A DNA stretch of 33,016 bases from Pseudomonas sp. (GCF_030150285.1 NZ_JASLGE010000021.1:1-33016); one strand, 5' to 3'; counted from the stretch's first letter, positions 8,509-17,412 are shown. Made by a program: numbers and translations. Notes: generated by a model from the letters alone, not told the origin.

Positions 8509-8949
8509 TCAGGCCACCACGCCCGCATCCGCTCGTAATCCCTGAGCCTCTACCGCGCTGATTGCGCAGTGCTCGTCGATGTCAGACGTGTCGCCGCTGA
8601 TGCCGATGGCACCGATCACCTTGCCCTGCGCATCACGTATCAACACGCCGCCCGGCGCGGGCACCACGTCGCTATGGCCCATGCCATTGAGGGCCGCAAA
8701 AAATGCCGGGCGCTGCTGCGCGTCCAGCGCCAACACGCGCGACCCCTTGCCCAGTGCAATGGCCCCCCAAGCCTTGCCGATAGCGATGCTGGGGCGCAAC
8801 ACACTGGCACCGTCCTCACGCTGCAAGGCCAACAAATGCCCGCCACCGTCGAGCACCGCCACCGTCAAGGGGGCCGCGCTTATTTCACGCCCGACGCTTA
8901 GCGCCTGCGCGGCCAGGGTTAAAGCGACTTTCAAGGTTAGAGCACTCAT
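8509..8949 (-). CDS. GlcG/HbpS-family (DUF336) protein
   Basis: 146 residues, a single GlcG/HbpS domain: an N-terminal helix (LKVALTLAAQALSVGREISA), then TVAVLDGGGHLLALQREDGA, and the conserved glycine-rich PAPGGVLIRDAQGKVIGAIGISG near the C-terminus, ending in the DEHCA-type helix. Family members bind haem or small molecules and often lie beside glycolate/glyoxylate genes; the precise function is not settled. ATG at 8949 has AAGGA upstream, whereas the longer in-frame start at 9015 adds an unrelated extension. It is divergent from gcl, so the shared 265-nt region with two TGTATACA palindromes may control both. Confidence 0.82.
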   Translation of the reverse strand: MSALTLKVALTLAAQALSVGREISAAPLTVAVLDGGGHLLALQREDGASVLRPSIAIGKAWGAIALGKGSRVLALDAQQRPAFFAALNGMGHSDVVPAPGGVLIRDAQGKVIGAIGISGDTSDIDEHCAISAVEAQGLRADAGVVA

Positions 8950-9038
8950 GGTTGCCGTCCTTCTTTTGTTAGGGAAAGCCTCGCGCCCATTTTTTAGCGA
9001 CGCCATTACCAACAATAGAACACAATAAGTTATAGTTT

Positions 9039-9046
9039 TGTATACA
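9039..9046. promoter_or_regulatory. TGTATACA palindrome, distal site in gcl/glcG-like promoter region
   Basis: A perfect 8-bp palindrome TGTATACA inside an A+T-rich segment about 90 nt upstream of the GlcG/HbpS-family start. The same palindrome occurs 141 bp away, close to the gcl start. Such TTGTATACAA-like sites are typical of GntR (FadR-subfamily) regulators; assignment to a regulator is inference, and no GntR gene is in the window. Confidence 0.5.
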
Positions 9047-9178
9047 CTTTTGCCTGGAAAATTTCAGATCAATCACCATTACGAGCCTAAAATACGGCAC
9101 GCAACGCATCAGGCTGCCATTCGATAAAAGCCATTGACCTTCGCAGCGCAGGATGAATACACTCAACACCACAGCCAC

Positions 9179-9188
9179 TTGTATACAA
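9179..9188. promoter_or_regulatory. TTGTATACAA palindrome just upstream of gcl
   Basis: A perfect 10-bp palindrome ending 26 nt before the gcl ATG and followed by ATTATAAAACG. Its position between promoter and start suits a repressor operator. It is the stronger of the two matching sites between gcl and the divergent gene. Confidence 0.55.
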
Positions 9189-9214
9189 TTATAAAACGTA
9201 AGAGGCACAAACCA

Positions 9215-10990
9215 ATGAGCAAAATGAGAGCAATCGAAGCCGCCGTTCTGGTGATGCGTCGCGAAGGTGTCGACACCGCCTTTGGTATTCCGGGCGCTGC
9301 CATCAACCCGCTGTACTCAGCCCTGCAAAAGGTCGGTGGCATCGATCATGTCCTTGCTCGCCACGTGGAAGGTGCTTCGCACATGGCCGAGGGCTACACC
9401 CGCACCAAGGCGGGCAATATCGGCGTGTGCATTGGCACATCCGGCCCGGCGGGTACCGACATGGTGACCGGCCTGTACAGCGCCTCGGCCGACTCTATCC
9501 CCATTCTGTGCATCACCGGCCAGGCCCCTCGCGCCCGGCTGCACAAGGAAGACTTCCAGGCTGTCGACATCACCAGCATCGTCAAACCGGTCACCAAATG
9601 GGCGACCACCGTGCTGGAGCCCGGCCAGGTGCCGTATGCCTTTCAAAAAGCCTTTTATGAAATGCGCTCCGGGCGCCCCGGCCCGGTGCTCATCGACCTG
9701 CCCTTTGATGTGCAAATGGCCGAAATCGAATTCGATATCGACGCGTATGAGCCTCTGCCGCTGGCCAAACCCTGCGCCACCCGGGTACAGGTCGAAAAGG
9801 CTTTGACTCTGCTTGACCAGGCCGAACGGCCGCTACTGGTCAGCGGCGGCGGTGTCATCAATGCCGATGCCAGTGAGTGGCTGGTGGCATTTGCCGAATT
9901 GACCGGTATCCCGGTGATCCCGACGCTGATGGGCTGGGGCACGATTGCCGACGATCACCCACTGATGGTGGGCATGGTCGGCCTGCAAACCTCCCACCGC
10001 TACGGCAACGCCACCCTGCTTAAATCTGACCTGGTGCTGGGCATCGGCAACCGCTGGGCCAACCGCCATACCGGCTCGGTGGAGGTGTACACCGAAGGCC
10101 GCCGCTTTATTCATGTGGACATCGAGCCGACGCAAATCGGCCGCGTCTTCACACCGGACCTGGGCATTGTTTCCGACGCGGGTTCGGCACTGAAGATGTT
10201 CCTGGAAGTGGCGCGCGAATGGAAAGCAGCGGGCAAACTCAAAAACCGCAGCACCTGGCTGCAGGACTGCCAGCAACGCAAAGCCACCCTGCACCGCAAG
10301 ACTCACTTCGACACCGTGCCCGTCAAACCACAGCGTGTGTATGAAGAGATGAACCAGGTGTTCGGCAAAGACACCTGCTACGTGAGCACCATCGGTTTAT
10401 CGCAAATTGCCGGGGCGCAATTCCTGCATGTGTACAAACCGCGCCACTGGATCAACTGCGGCCAGGCCGGCCCGCTGGGCTGGACCATCCCGGCAGCGCT
10501 GGGCGTGGTCAAAGCTGACCCGACCCGCAAGGTTGTGGCCCTGTCGGGCGACTATGACTTCCAGTTCATGATCGAAGAACTGGCGGTGGGCGCACAGTTC
10601 AATCTGCCGTACATCCACGTTGTGGTGAACAACTCCTACCTGGGGTTGATCCGTCAGGCACAGCGCGGTTTTGACATGGACTACTGCGTTCAGTTGTCTT
10701 TCGACAACCTTAATGCCCCGGAGCTGAACGGTTATGGCGTCGACCACGTGGCCGTCGCCCAAGGCCTGGGCTGCAAGGCATTGCGCGTGTTCGAGCCGGA
10801 CCAGATCCAGCCCGCACTGCGTCAGGCCCAGGCCCTGATCAAGGAATTTCGCGTCCCGGTGGTGGTGGAGATTATTCTGGAGCGCGTGACCAATATTTCG
10901 ATGGGCACCGAGATCAACGCCGTCAATGAGTTTGAAGACCTGGCGTTGGTGGGTAACGATGCACCGACCGCCATTTCCCTGCTGGATTAA
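9215..10990 (+). CDS. gcl: Glyoxylate carboligase (tartronate-semialdehyde synthase)
   Basis: 591 residues, the usual length of Gcl. It joins two glyoxylate molecules into tartronate semialdehyde plus CO2, using thiamine diphosphate. Visible features: N-terminal ThDP-binding domain (FGIPGAAINPLYSAL; ARHVEGASHMAEGY with valine at position 51 in place of the usual activating glutamate, the known Gcl peculiarity), central FAD-type domain, and C-terminal ThDP domain with ALSGDYDFQF and NNSYLGLIR. I chose ATG at 9215 (MSKMRAIEAAV), preceded by AGAGG, because homologues begin this way; the open frame extends upstream to 9134 without support. It is followed by hyi and glxR and is probably controlled through the TGTATACA sites. 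Confidence 0.96.
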   Translation: MSKMRAIEAAVLVMRREGVDTAFGIPGAAINPLYSALQKVGGIDHVLARHVEGASHMAEGYTRTKAGNIGVCIGTSGPAGTDMVTGLYSASADSIPILCITGQAPRARLHKEDFQAVDITSIVKPVTKWATTVLEPGQVPYAFQKAFYEMRSGRPGPVLIDLPFDVQMAEIEFDIDAYEPLPLAKPCATRVQVEKALTLLDQAERPLLVSGGGVINADASEWLVAFAELTGIPVIPTLMGWGTIADDHPLMVGMVGLQTSHRYGNATLLKSDLVLGIGNRWANRHTGSVEVYTEGRRFIHVDIEPTQIGRVFTPDLGIVSDAGSALKMFLEVAREWKAAGKLKNRSTWLQDCQQRKATLHRKTHFDTVPVKPQRVYEEMNQVFGKDTCYVSTIGLSQIAGAQFLHVYKPRHWINCGQAGPLGWTIPAALGVVKADPTRKVVALSGDYDFQFMIEELAVGAQFNLPYIHVVVNNSYLGLIRQAQRGFDMDYCVQLSFDNLNAPELNGYGVDHVAVAQGLGCKALRVFEPDQIQPALRQAQALIKEFRVPVVVEIILERVTNISMGTEINAVNEFEDLALVGNDAPTAISLLD

Positions 10991-11035
10991 TTGCCGCCCT
11001 CGCTCACGGGCGAGGGCCACACACAGGAGTTCACC

Positions 11036-11818
11036 ATGCCGCGATTTGCCGCCAACCTGTCCATGCTGTTCACCGAACAGGATTTTCTTGTCCGTTTTCA
11101 AGCGGCTGCCAATGCCGGTTTCCACGGTGTTGAGTACCTGTTCCCCTACGATTACAGCTCTGCCGACATCAAGGCCCAGCTCGACGCCAACCAACTGACT
11201 CAAGTGCTGTTCAACCTGCCGGCCGGTGACTGGGCCAAGGGCGAGCGCGGCATTGCCTGCCACCCGGACCGGGTGGATGAGTTCCGCGCCGGTGTTGACC
11301 TGGCCATAGCCTACGCCCACGTGCTGGGCAACGATCAAATCAACTGCCTGGCGGGCATTCGCCCCCAAGGGGTTGATGAGGCCCTGATCGAAAAAACCTT
11401 TGTCGCCAACCTCAAATACGCCGCCGACACGCTGCAAGCCGCGGGCATCAAGCTGGTCATGGAAGCCATCAACACCCGTGACATTCCGGGCTTCTATCTG
11501 AACACCACACGCCAGGCCCTGGCCATTCAGGAACAGGTCGGCAGCGCCAATCTGTTCCTGCAATACGACATTTATCACATGCAAATCATGGAAGGCGACC
11601 TGGCCCGCACCCTGCAAACGCACTTGGGCCAGATCAACCATGTCCAGTTGGCCGACAACCCCGGGCGTCACGAGCCGGGCACTGGCGAGATCAACTATCG
11701 CTTCCTGTTCGAGCACCTGGACAGCATCGGCTATCAGGGCTGGGTGGGCTGCGAATACAAGCCATTGACCAGCACCGAAGCAGGCCTTGGCTGGCTCAAG
11801 AGCCACAACGCCGTGTAA
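11036..11818 (+). CDS. hyi: Hydroxypyruvate isomerase
   Basis: 260 residues, typical for Hyi, a xylose-isomerase-like TIM barrel that interconverts hydroxypyruvate and tartronate semialdehyde. Diagnostic segments are FNLPAGDWAKGERGIACHP (about 61-79), VMEAINTRDIPGFYLN, YDIYHMQIMEGDL and the C-terminal GCEYKP. I chose ATG at 11036 (MPRFAANLSMLF), with AGGAG 7 nt upstream; the frame is open to 10991 but lacks a ribosome site there. It lies 45 nt after gcl and upstream of glxR, the standard order of the glyoxylate/allantoin operon. Confidence 0.94.
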   Translation: MPRFAANLSMLFTEQDFLVRFQAAANAGFHGVEYLFPYDYSSADIKAQLDANQLTQVLFNLPAGDWAKGERGIACHPDRVDEFRAGVDLAIAYAHVLGNDQINCLAGIRPQGVDEALIEKTFVANLKYAADTLQAAGIKLVMEAINTRDIPGFYLNTTRQALAIQEQVGSANLFLQYDIYHMQIMEGDLARTLQTHLGQINHVQLADNPGRHEPGTGEINYRFLFEHLDSIGYQGWVGCEYKPLTSTEAGLGWLKSHNAV

Positions 11819-11873
11819 TGACGAACGGCCAACACAACGCTGACGCGGGTCGGTTCGCGAGCTTTTAGAAGGT

Positions 11874-11889
11874 CGCGAGCACGCTCGCG
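11874..11889. repeat. REP-like palindrome in the hyi-glxR gap
   Basis: CGCGAGC at 11874-11880 and GCTCGCG at 11883-11889 form a near-perfect palindrome in the 135-nt gap between hyi and glxR, with related CGCGAGC sequence at about 11856. It resembles the REP family seen elsewhere in the window. It interrupts an otherwise compact operon and may attenuate or stabilise the mRNA. Confidence 0.6.
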
Positions 11890-11953
11890 CGCTTCGTGCG
11901 GTTCATTCCCACCGAAACGCCCCTGTCCCCCCTAAAAACAAGAGGATTTTTTC

Positions 11954-12844
11954 ATGGCCAAGATCGGATTTATCGGCACCGGCATCATGGGTTCGCCCAT
12001 GGCCAGCAACCTGCAGAAGGCCGGGCATCGCCTGTTCTTGTCGACCCATCACGGGGCCGCGCCCGCCGACCTGCTGGCGGCGGGAGCCATCGCGCTGGCC
12101 AACCCGAAGGAGGTCGCCCAAGAAGCCGAGTTCATTATCGTCATGGTGCCGGACACCCCTCAGGTCGAAGACGTGCTGTTCCGCGAGGACGGTATCGCCG
12201 CTGGCCTGAGCCCCCATAAAGTGGTGATCGACATGAGTTCGATCTCCCCTACCGCCACCAAAACCTTCGCGCAAAACATCAACGCCAAAGGTGCCCGCTA
12301 CCTGGACGCACCGGTGTCCGGCGGCGAAGTCGGTGCCAAGGCCGGCACCCTGAGCATCATGGTCGGCGGCGACGCCGAGACCTTCGAACGCGCCCTGCCC
12401 CTGCTGCAAAGCCTGGGCAAAAATATTACGCACGTCGGTGGCAATGGTGATGGGCAAACGGCCAAAGTCGCCAACCAGATTATCGTCGCGCTGAACATTC
12501 AGGCCGTGGCAGAAGCCTTGGTGTTTGCCGCTAAAAACGGGGCCGACCCGGCCAAGGTGCGCGCCGCTCTGATGGGCGGTTTTGCCTCTTCGAAAATTCT
12601 CGAAGTGCACGGCGAGCGCATGATCAAAGGCACCTTTGATCCTGGCTTCCGCATCAGCCTGCACCAGAAAGACCTTAACCTGGCGCTGGCCGGCGCCCGC
12701 GAGCTGGGCATCAACTTGCCCAATACCGCTAACGCCCAGCAAGTGTTCAGCACGTGCGCCGCACTGGGCGGCAGCCACTGGGACCACTCGGCGCTGATCA
12801 AGGGCCTGGAGCATATGGCCAACTTCTCGATCCGCGACCAATAA
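11954..12844 (+). CDS. glxR: Tartronate semialdehyde reductase (2-hydroxy-3-oxopropionate reductase)
   Basis: 296 residues of the beta-hydroxyacid dehydrogenase family. The N-terminal Rossmann motif GFIGTGIMGSPMA is at residues 5-17, the substrate-site segment DAPVSGGEVGAKAGTLSIM at about 117-135, and the catalytic lysine is K171 in GQTAKVANQ. It reduces tartronate semialdehyde to glycerate with NAD(P)H, completing conversion of glyoxylate to glycerate after gcl. ATG follows AAGAGGATTTTTTC. Hydroxypyruvate reductase and pyruvate kinase genes, which in P. putida follow glxR as I recall, are not present here; the urea transporter follows directly. Confidence 0.95.
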   Translation: MAKIGFIGTGIMGSPMASNLQKAGHRLFLSTHHGAAPADLLAAGAIALANPKEVAQEAEFIIVMVPDTPQVEDVLFREDGIAAGLSPHKVVIDMSSISPTATKTFAQNINAKGARYLDAPVSGGEVGAKAGTLSIMVGGDAETFERALPLLQSLGKNITHVGGNGDGQTAKVANQIIVALNIQAVAEALVFAAKNGADPAKVRAALMGGFASSKILEVHGERMIKGTFDPGFRISLHQKDLNLALAGARELGINLPNTANAQQVFSTCAALGGSHWDHSALIKGLEHMANFSIRDQ

Positions 12845-12874
12845 CCCTGCCACTCCCCAAACCCTGTAGCCGCT

Positions 12875-12912
12875 GACGAGGCACGAAGGCTGCGATGCCT
12901 TCGCGCTTCGTC
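12875..12912. repeat. REP-like imperfect hairpin between glxR and the urea transporter gene
   Basis: GACGAGGCACGAAGG at 12875 onward pairs imperfectly (about 16 of 20 positions) with sequence ending GCTTCGTC at 12912. It is preceded by TGTAGCCGCT, a flank like that of the 1537-1631 element. It may act as a transcription boundary after glxR. Confidence 0.6.
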
Positions 12913-12945
12913 AACCGCTGCCCGCCTGCGAAAGAATCAGCCTTC

Positions 12946-13845
12946 ATGAGCACGCCCCTCAGTCAACACTGCCCTGACTGGGCCACTGCGCTGTGCGCGG
13001 GGTTTAGTCAGATCTTCCTGCAGCGCCAGCCGATGTGCGGGGTCATGTGCTTGCTGGCGATTGCCGTCGGTGCCCCCGAGCTACTGGGGGGCGCGTTATT
13101 GGGCGGCGCTGCCGGGTTGTTGACCGCGCAACGCCGCGACTACCCCAAGGCGCAGCGCCAAGCGGGGCTCTACAGCTATAACGGCATCCTGTTGGGCCTG
13201 TTGCTCAGCCACACCATGCCGTGGTCGGCCCTGTTGCCGCTGCTGATTATTGCCAGCGCAGGCACCAGCGCCCTGCTCACTCACCAATGGCTCAAACGCG
13301 CCCCTGGGTTTGCGGTGTACACCGCGCCGTTTGTGGGTATTGGTTGGATCCTGCTGGCCTTGGTCAATGAACCGGCACCGGCACTGATAAACGAGCAGGT
13401 CATCAACGGCTGGACACTGCTGCTGGCCCTGTTCAAGGGCGTCGGGCAGGCCATGCTGCTGCCCCACCCGATCTGCGGGCTGCTGATCGTGCTGGGCCTT
13501 TGCTTGAGCCATTGGCGCGCTGCATTGTGGGCACTGCTGGGCTCACTGGCGGGCCTGGCATGGGGCCTGTATGCCCATGACACGGCACCAGCCCTCAATG
13601 GCCTGGTCAGTTATAACCCCGTGTTGATCGCACTGGCCGTCAGCCAGCAATCACCGTCACGTTGGCTACCGCTGCTGGGCATTGCCCTTTCCCTGCTGCT
13701 CACACCCCTGTTCAGCGCCCTTGGCTTACCCACACTCACGGCTCCCTTTATTGCTGCGGGCTGGCTGATGCAGGCAGGATTACGCGGGCGCGACTCTCAG
13801 GCTCAACGCGCCAACAAGGCAGGCAGGTTGCCCGTTAAGCGCTAA
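12946..13845 (+). CDS. Urea transporter (UT family)
   Basis: 299 residues, about ten hydrophobic segments. Two repeated urea-transporter motifs are visible: AGLYSYNGILLGLLL (about 64-78) in the first half and LNGLVSYNPVLIALAV (about 213-228) in the second, the internal duplication typical of UT channels. It would move urea across the inner membrane, fitting urea release by AllA-type purine breakdown. I chose ATG at 12946 (MSTPLSQHCPDW); the frame is open to 12895, but that part overlaps the REP-like hairpin. The ribosome site before 12946 is weak. No urease genes are in the window. Confidence 0.85.
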   Translation: MSTPLSQHCPDWATALCAGFSQIFLQRQPMCGVMCLLAIAVGAPELLGGALLGGAAGLLTAQRRDYPKAQRQAGLYSYNGILLGLLLSHTMPWSALLPLLIIASAGTSALLTHQWLKRAPGFAVYTAPFVGIGWILLALVNEPAPALINEQVINGWTLLLALFKGVGQAMLLPHPICGLLIVLGLCLSHWRAALWALLGSLAGLAWGLYAHDTAPALNGLVSYNPVLIALAVSQQSPSRWLPLLGIALSLLLTPLFSALGLPTLTAPFIAAGWLMQAGLRGRDSQAQRANKAGRLPVKR

Positions 13846-14088
13846 AATCTGCCCCTTCGGGCATTCTGACTTCCTCACGAGTACCCGCAGCCGCATGGTC
13901 CGCTCGCGCGAGCACACCCCGCTTCAGGCGTCTACGCCAAGGGCTTCATGCATAAGTGGCAAGGCAAATAGACACAATTAAACAAAAACGCATAACCAAA
14001 GTACTTTTTAATCTTTTAAGCACTATGCCCCAACGGCTATAGTCGCTGGCATATTGCCCTTATTGATCTCCATAACAAGGAATGCGCA
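13846..14088 (+). promoter_or_regulatory. A+T-rich upstream region of sbp
   Basis: The 243-nt gap changes from GC-rich to clearly A+T-rich (13,965-14,070) before sbp. Such upstream regions are usual for sulfate-starvation genes activated by CysB, but I cannot delimit a CysB site or firm -35/-10 boxes. AAGGA precedes the GTG start by about 8 nt. A short hairpin, GCCC-CTTC-GGGC, follows the urea transporter stop at about 13,850-13,863. Confidence 0.4.
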
Positions 14089-15090
14089 GTGAAAAAACTC
14101 TTTGGCGCCTCACTTCTGGCCGCAGGCCTGGCCCTCGGCAACGTGGCTCACGCGGCTAATCCGCCACTGTTGAACGTGTCTTATGACGTGATGCGTGACT
14201 TCTATAAAGACTACAACACTGCCTTCCAAAAACACTGGGAAGCCGAGAAGAAGGAAAAACAGACGGTTCAAATGTCCTTCGGCGGGTCCAGTAAACAGGC
14301 GCGCTCGGTCATCGACGGCCTGCCTGCAGACGTGATCACCATGAACATGGCGACCGACATCAACGCCTTGGCCGACAACGGCGGTCTGGTCCCGCAAGAC
14401 TGGGCAACCCGCCTGCCGGACAACAGCGCACCGTTCACCTCAGCCACCGTATTTATCGTGCGCAAGGGCAACCCCAAAGCCCTGAACGACTGGTCTGACC
14501 TGGTCAAGGACGGCGTGCAAGTGATCGTGCCCAACCCGAAAACTTCGGGTAACGGCCGTTACACCTTCCTGTCCGCTTGGGGTTATGCGCTGAAAAACGG
14601 TGCTGACGAAGCCAAGGCCCGCCAGTTTGTCGGCCAACTGTTCAAAAACGTACCCGTGCTGGACACAGGCGGCCGCGCAGCGACCACCACCTTTATGACC
14701 AACCAGATCGGCGACGTGCTGGTGACCTTTGAAAACGAAGCTGAAATGATTGCCCGCGAATTTGGCCGTGACCAATTCGAAGTGATCTACCCGAGCGTGT
14801 CGGCTGAAGCCGAGCCACCGGTGAGCGTGGTCGACAAAGTAGTCGATAGAAAAGGCACCCGTGAAGTGGCCACCGAATACCTGAAATACCTGTGGTCGGA
14901 TGAAGGCCAGACCATCGCCGCCAACAACTACCTGCGCCCACGTAACACCGAGATCCTGGCCAAATATAACGACCGCTTCCCGAAAGTCGACTTCCTCTCC
15001 GTGGAAAAAACCTTCGGTGACTGGCGCGACGTGCAGAAGACGTACTTCAGCGACGGCGGTGTGTTCGACCAGATCTACAACGGTCAATAA
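14089..15090 (+). CDS. sbp: Sulfate ABC transporter, periplasmic substrate-binding protein
   Basis: 333 residues with a Sec signal peptide (MKKLFGASLLAAGLALGNVAHA, cleavage near residue 22). The mature protein has the Sbp family features: LLNVSYDVMRDFYKDYN at its start, FGGSSKQARSVIDGLPADVI, NPKTSGNGRYTFLSAWGYA, and the C-terminal NYLRPRN segment. It binds sulfate (or thiosulfate) in the periplasm and delivers it to the CysTWA permease, whose genes are not adjacent here. The start is GTG at 14089 with AAGGA upstream; the nearby ATG at 14082 runs into a stop after three codons. A stand-alone sbp is common in Pseudomonas. Confidence 0.95.
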   Translation: MKKLFGASLLAAGLALGNVAHAANPPLLNVSYDVMRDFYKDYNTAFQKHWEAEKKEKQTVQMSFGGSSKQARSVIDGLPADVITMNMATDINALADNGGLVPQDWATRLPDNSAPFTSATVFIVRKGNPKALNDWSDLVKDGVQVIVPNPKTSGNGRYTFLSAWGYALKNGADEAKARQFVGQLFKNVPVLDTGGRAATTTFMTNQIGDVLVTFENEAEMIAREFGRDQFEVIYPSVSAEAEPPVSVVDKVVDRKGTREVATEYLKYLWSDEGQTIAANNYLRPRNTEILAKYNDRFPKVDFLSVEKTFGDWRDVQKTYFSDGGVFDQIYNGQ

Positions 15091-15097
15091 CCCGCTC

Positions 15098-15150
15098 AAG
15101 CTCGCGCCTGCAACTGAGTAGCCTACTGCTGGCGCTGCAGGCGCGAGCTT
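15098..15150. terminator. Perfect 15-bp inverted repeat downstream of sbp
   Basis: Positions 15098-15112 (AAGCTCGCGCCTGCA) and 15136-15150 are exact reverse complements separated by 23 nt, beginning 7 nt after the sbp stop codon. The sequence resembles REP elements and has no following U-tract. It probably marks the 3' end of the sbp transcript. Confidence 0.7.
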
Positions 15151-15240
15151 ACCTGTACAAAAACACAGTAAAAACAGTTGCCCTATTGCCAATCTCTGCC
15201 CATGCTATGCACCTCTTGCGCAGCATCAACGAGTAAAGCA

Positions 15241-17178
15241 ATGCGGCTGTTTTTGTGTGAAAAACCCTCCCAGGCCAAAGACATCGCGGCCGTGCTCGGT
15301 GCCAGCCGACGCGGTGATGGCTGCTGGACGGGGCCCCATGCCACCGTCACCTGGTGCATCGGCCACTTGCTCGAAACCGCCCCGCCCGACGCCTACGACG
15401 AGCGCTACAAGCGCTGGGTGCTGGCCGACCTGCCGATCATTCCTGCCACCTGGAAAATGCGCGTCAAGCCTAAAACGGCCAGCCAGTTCAAGGCCGTCAA
15501 ACGCCTGCTGGGCGAAGCCACTGAACTGGTGATCGCCACCGACGCCGACCGTGAAGGCGAGATGATCGCCCGCGAACTCGTCGATCATTGCCGCTATCGC
15601 GGGCCCATTCAGCGCCTATGGTTATCGGCCCTTGACGACGCTTCCATCCGCAAGGCGCTGGCCTCGCTCAAACCCGGTGCCGACACCTTCAACCTGTATC
15701 ACTCGGCCCTGGGCCGTTCGCGGGCTGACTGGCTGATCGGCATGAACATGAGCCGCCTGTTTACCTTGCTCGGCCGCCAGTCCGGCTATCAGGGCGTGCT
15801 GCCCGTGGGCCGGGTGCAAACCCCCACCTTGCGCCTGGTGGTCGACCGAGACCGCAGCATCAGTGACTTCGTGCCTGTGGCGTATTGGGCCATTGACGTA
15901 CAACTGCGCCACGACCATCAGGTGTTCACTGCCCAATGGCGTGCCCACCCTGACACCTGCGACGACCAGGACCGCTGCCTCAACCAGGCTCACGCGCAAC
16001 ACGCCGCCACGGCGATGCGAAACGCCAGCAGCGCCCGAGTGGTCACGTTGCGCACCGAGCGCATGCGCGAAGTGGCACCGTTGCCCTTCGACCTGGGCAC
16101 GCTGCAAGAGGTGTGTTCGAAAAAGCTCGGGCTGGGTGCCCAGGAAACCCTCGACACCGCCCAGGCCCTGTATGAAACCTACAAGCTCATCACCTACCCG
16201 CGCAGCGACTGCGGCTACCTGCCGCAAAGCCAGCACGGCGAAGCGGCTTCGATCCTGGCCGCCTTGCGCCAGGCCGACCCGGCGCTGGCTGCGTTGGCCG
16301 CACACCTCGACCCCCAGCGCCGCTCCCGCGCCTGGAACGACGCCAAGGTCAGCGCTCACCACGGCATCATTCCCACGGCGGCGGCAAAAAACCTTGAGCG
16401 CCTGAGCGGCAAACACCGCGCCGTCTACACCTTGATTCGCGCCCGCTACTTGGCGCAGTTCCTGCCCAACCATGAATACGACCGCACCCAGGCCGACTTC
16501 GATTGTGCAGGCCAGGCCTTGCGCGCCGTAGGCAAGCAGATCGTCGAACCTGGCTGGAAGCGCGCCCTGCCCGAAGCCCTCGCTCCGGCCAAGGGCCGCG
16601 AAGTGCCTGCGCCACAACCCTTGCCGCCCCTGCGCGAAGGCCTCGACTGCGCGGTTGTCGACGTGCTGCTAAAAGACCTGTGGACGCAGCCGCCCAAGCC
16701 CTTTACCGAAGGTGACCTGATCAAGGCGATGAAAAACGTCGCCAAACTGGTGCAAGACCCGCTGCTCAAGCAAAAACTCAAGGACACCACCGGCATTGGC
16801 ACGGAAGCCACCCGCGCAGGCATCATTCAAGGCTTGCTTGACCGTGGTTACCTGAGCAAACACGGCAAGGCACTGGCAGCCACCGCCCCGGCGTTCAGCC
16901 TGATCGACGCCGTACCCCGCGCCATTGCCGACCCAGGCACCACGGCCATCTGGGAGCAAGCGCTGGACATGGTGCAAAGCGGCGAAATGACCCTCGATGT
17001 TTTCGTCGCCAAACAGGCGGCCTGGATGAGCAAACACATCGAACGATGCAGCGGCCTGCAGATGAACATCAGCGGCCCCGCCAGCCCGGCCGGAACCGCA
17101 CCGGCCTGGAAAAAGAAGCGTAAAGCCCCGACGGGCAAAGCGAAGCCCAAGCGAGCCGTCAAAACCAAAGCCACATAA
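15241..17178 (+). CDS. topB: DNA topoisomerase III (type IA)
   Basis: 645 residues. The TOPRIM domain is at the N-terminus (FLCEKPSQAKDIA at about 4-16, with acidic triad segment ATDADREGE near residue 100). The active-site tyrosine is Y319 in ITYPRSDCGYLP. The C-terminus is a lysine-rich tail (KKKRKAPTGKAKPKRA) that probably contacts DNA. The enzyme passes single DNA strands through transient breaks and resolves replication and recombination intermediates. I chose ATG at 15241, since homologues begin MRLFLCEKPSQA; the frame is open to 15178. The preceding GAGTAAAG is a modest ribosome site. Confidence 0.95.
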   Translation: MRLFLCEKPSQAKDIAAVLGASRRGDGCWTGPHATVTWCIGHLLETAPPDAYDERYKRWVLADLPIIPATWKMRVKPKTASQFKAVKRLLGEATELVIATDADREGEMIARELVDHCRYRGPIQRLWLSALDDASIRKALASLKPGADTFNLYHSALGRSRADWLIGMNMSRLFTLLGRQSGYQGVLPVGRVQTPTLRLVVDRDRSISDFVPVAYWAIDVQLRHDHQVFTAQWRAHPDTCDDQDRCLNQAHAQHAATAMRNASSARVVTLRTERMREVAPLPFDLGTLQEVCSKKLGLGAQETLDTAQALYETYKLITYPRSDCGYLPQSQHGEAASILAALRQADPALAALAAHLDPQRRSRAWNDAKVSAHHGIIPTAAAKNLERLSGKHRAVYTLIRARYLAQFLPNHEYDRTQADFDCAGQALRAVGKQIVEPGWKRALPEALAPAKGREVPAPQPLPPLREGLDCAVVDVLLKDLWTQPPKPFTEGDLIKAMKNVAKLVQDPLLKQKLKDTTGIGTEATRAGIIQGLLDRGYLSKHGKALAATAPAFSLIDAVPRAIADPGTTAIWEQALDMVQSGEMTLDVFVAKQAAWMSKHIERCSGLQMNISGPASPAGTAPAWKKKRKAPTGKAKPKRAVKTKAT

Positions 17179-17247
17179 GCGGCGTTTTACACTTAAAAAA
17201 GGGGCGCGAAGGGCACAGATGAACGCCTACAGGCTTTTGACCTAAAA

Positions 17248-17406
17248 GGCCCCCTTAAACCACGCAGGCCAAACGCAGCAAGGCCTGTAGGAACGAGCTT
17301 GCTCGTGATCTTTTGATCTGGCTTTTGATCTGAAGGGCCCCCTTAAACCACGCTGGCCGAACGCAGCAGACCTGTAGGAACGAGCTTGCTCGTGATCTTT
17401 TGATCT
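17248..17406. repeat. Tandem ~72-bp repeat containing REP core (two copies, 88-bp period)
   Basis: Copy 1 (17248-17319) and copy 2 (17336-17406) share almost all positions, running from GGCCCCCTTAAACCACGC through TGTAGGAACGAGCTTGCTCG to TTTTGATCT. The core GAGCTTGCTCG is the palindrome of a fluorescent-Pseudomonas REP. A third, partial copy of the AAACCACGCTGGCCGAA part lies near 17615, and an inverted REP core (GCGAGCAAGCTCGC) is at about 17565-17578. Confidence 0.8.
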
Positions 17407-17412
17407 GAAGGG

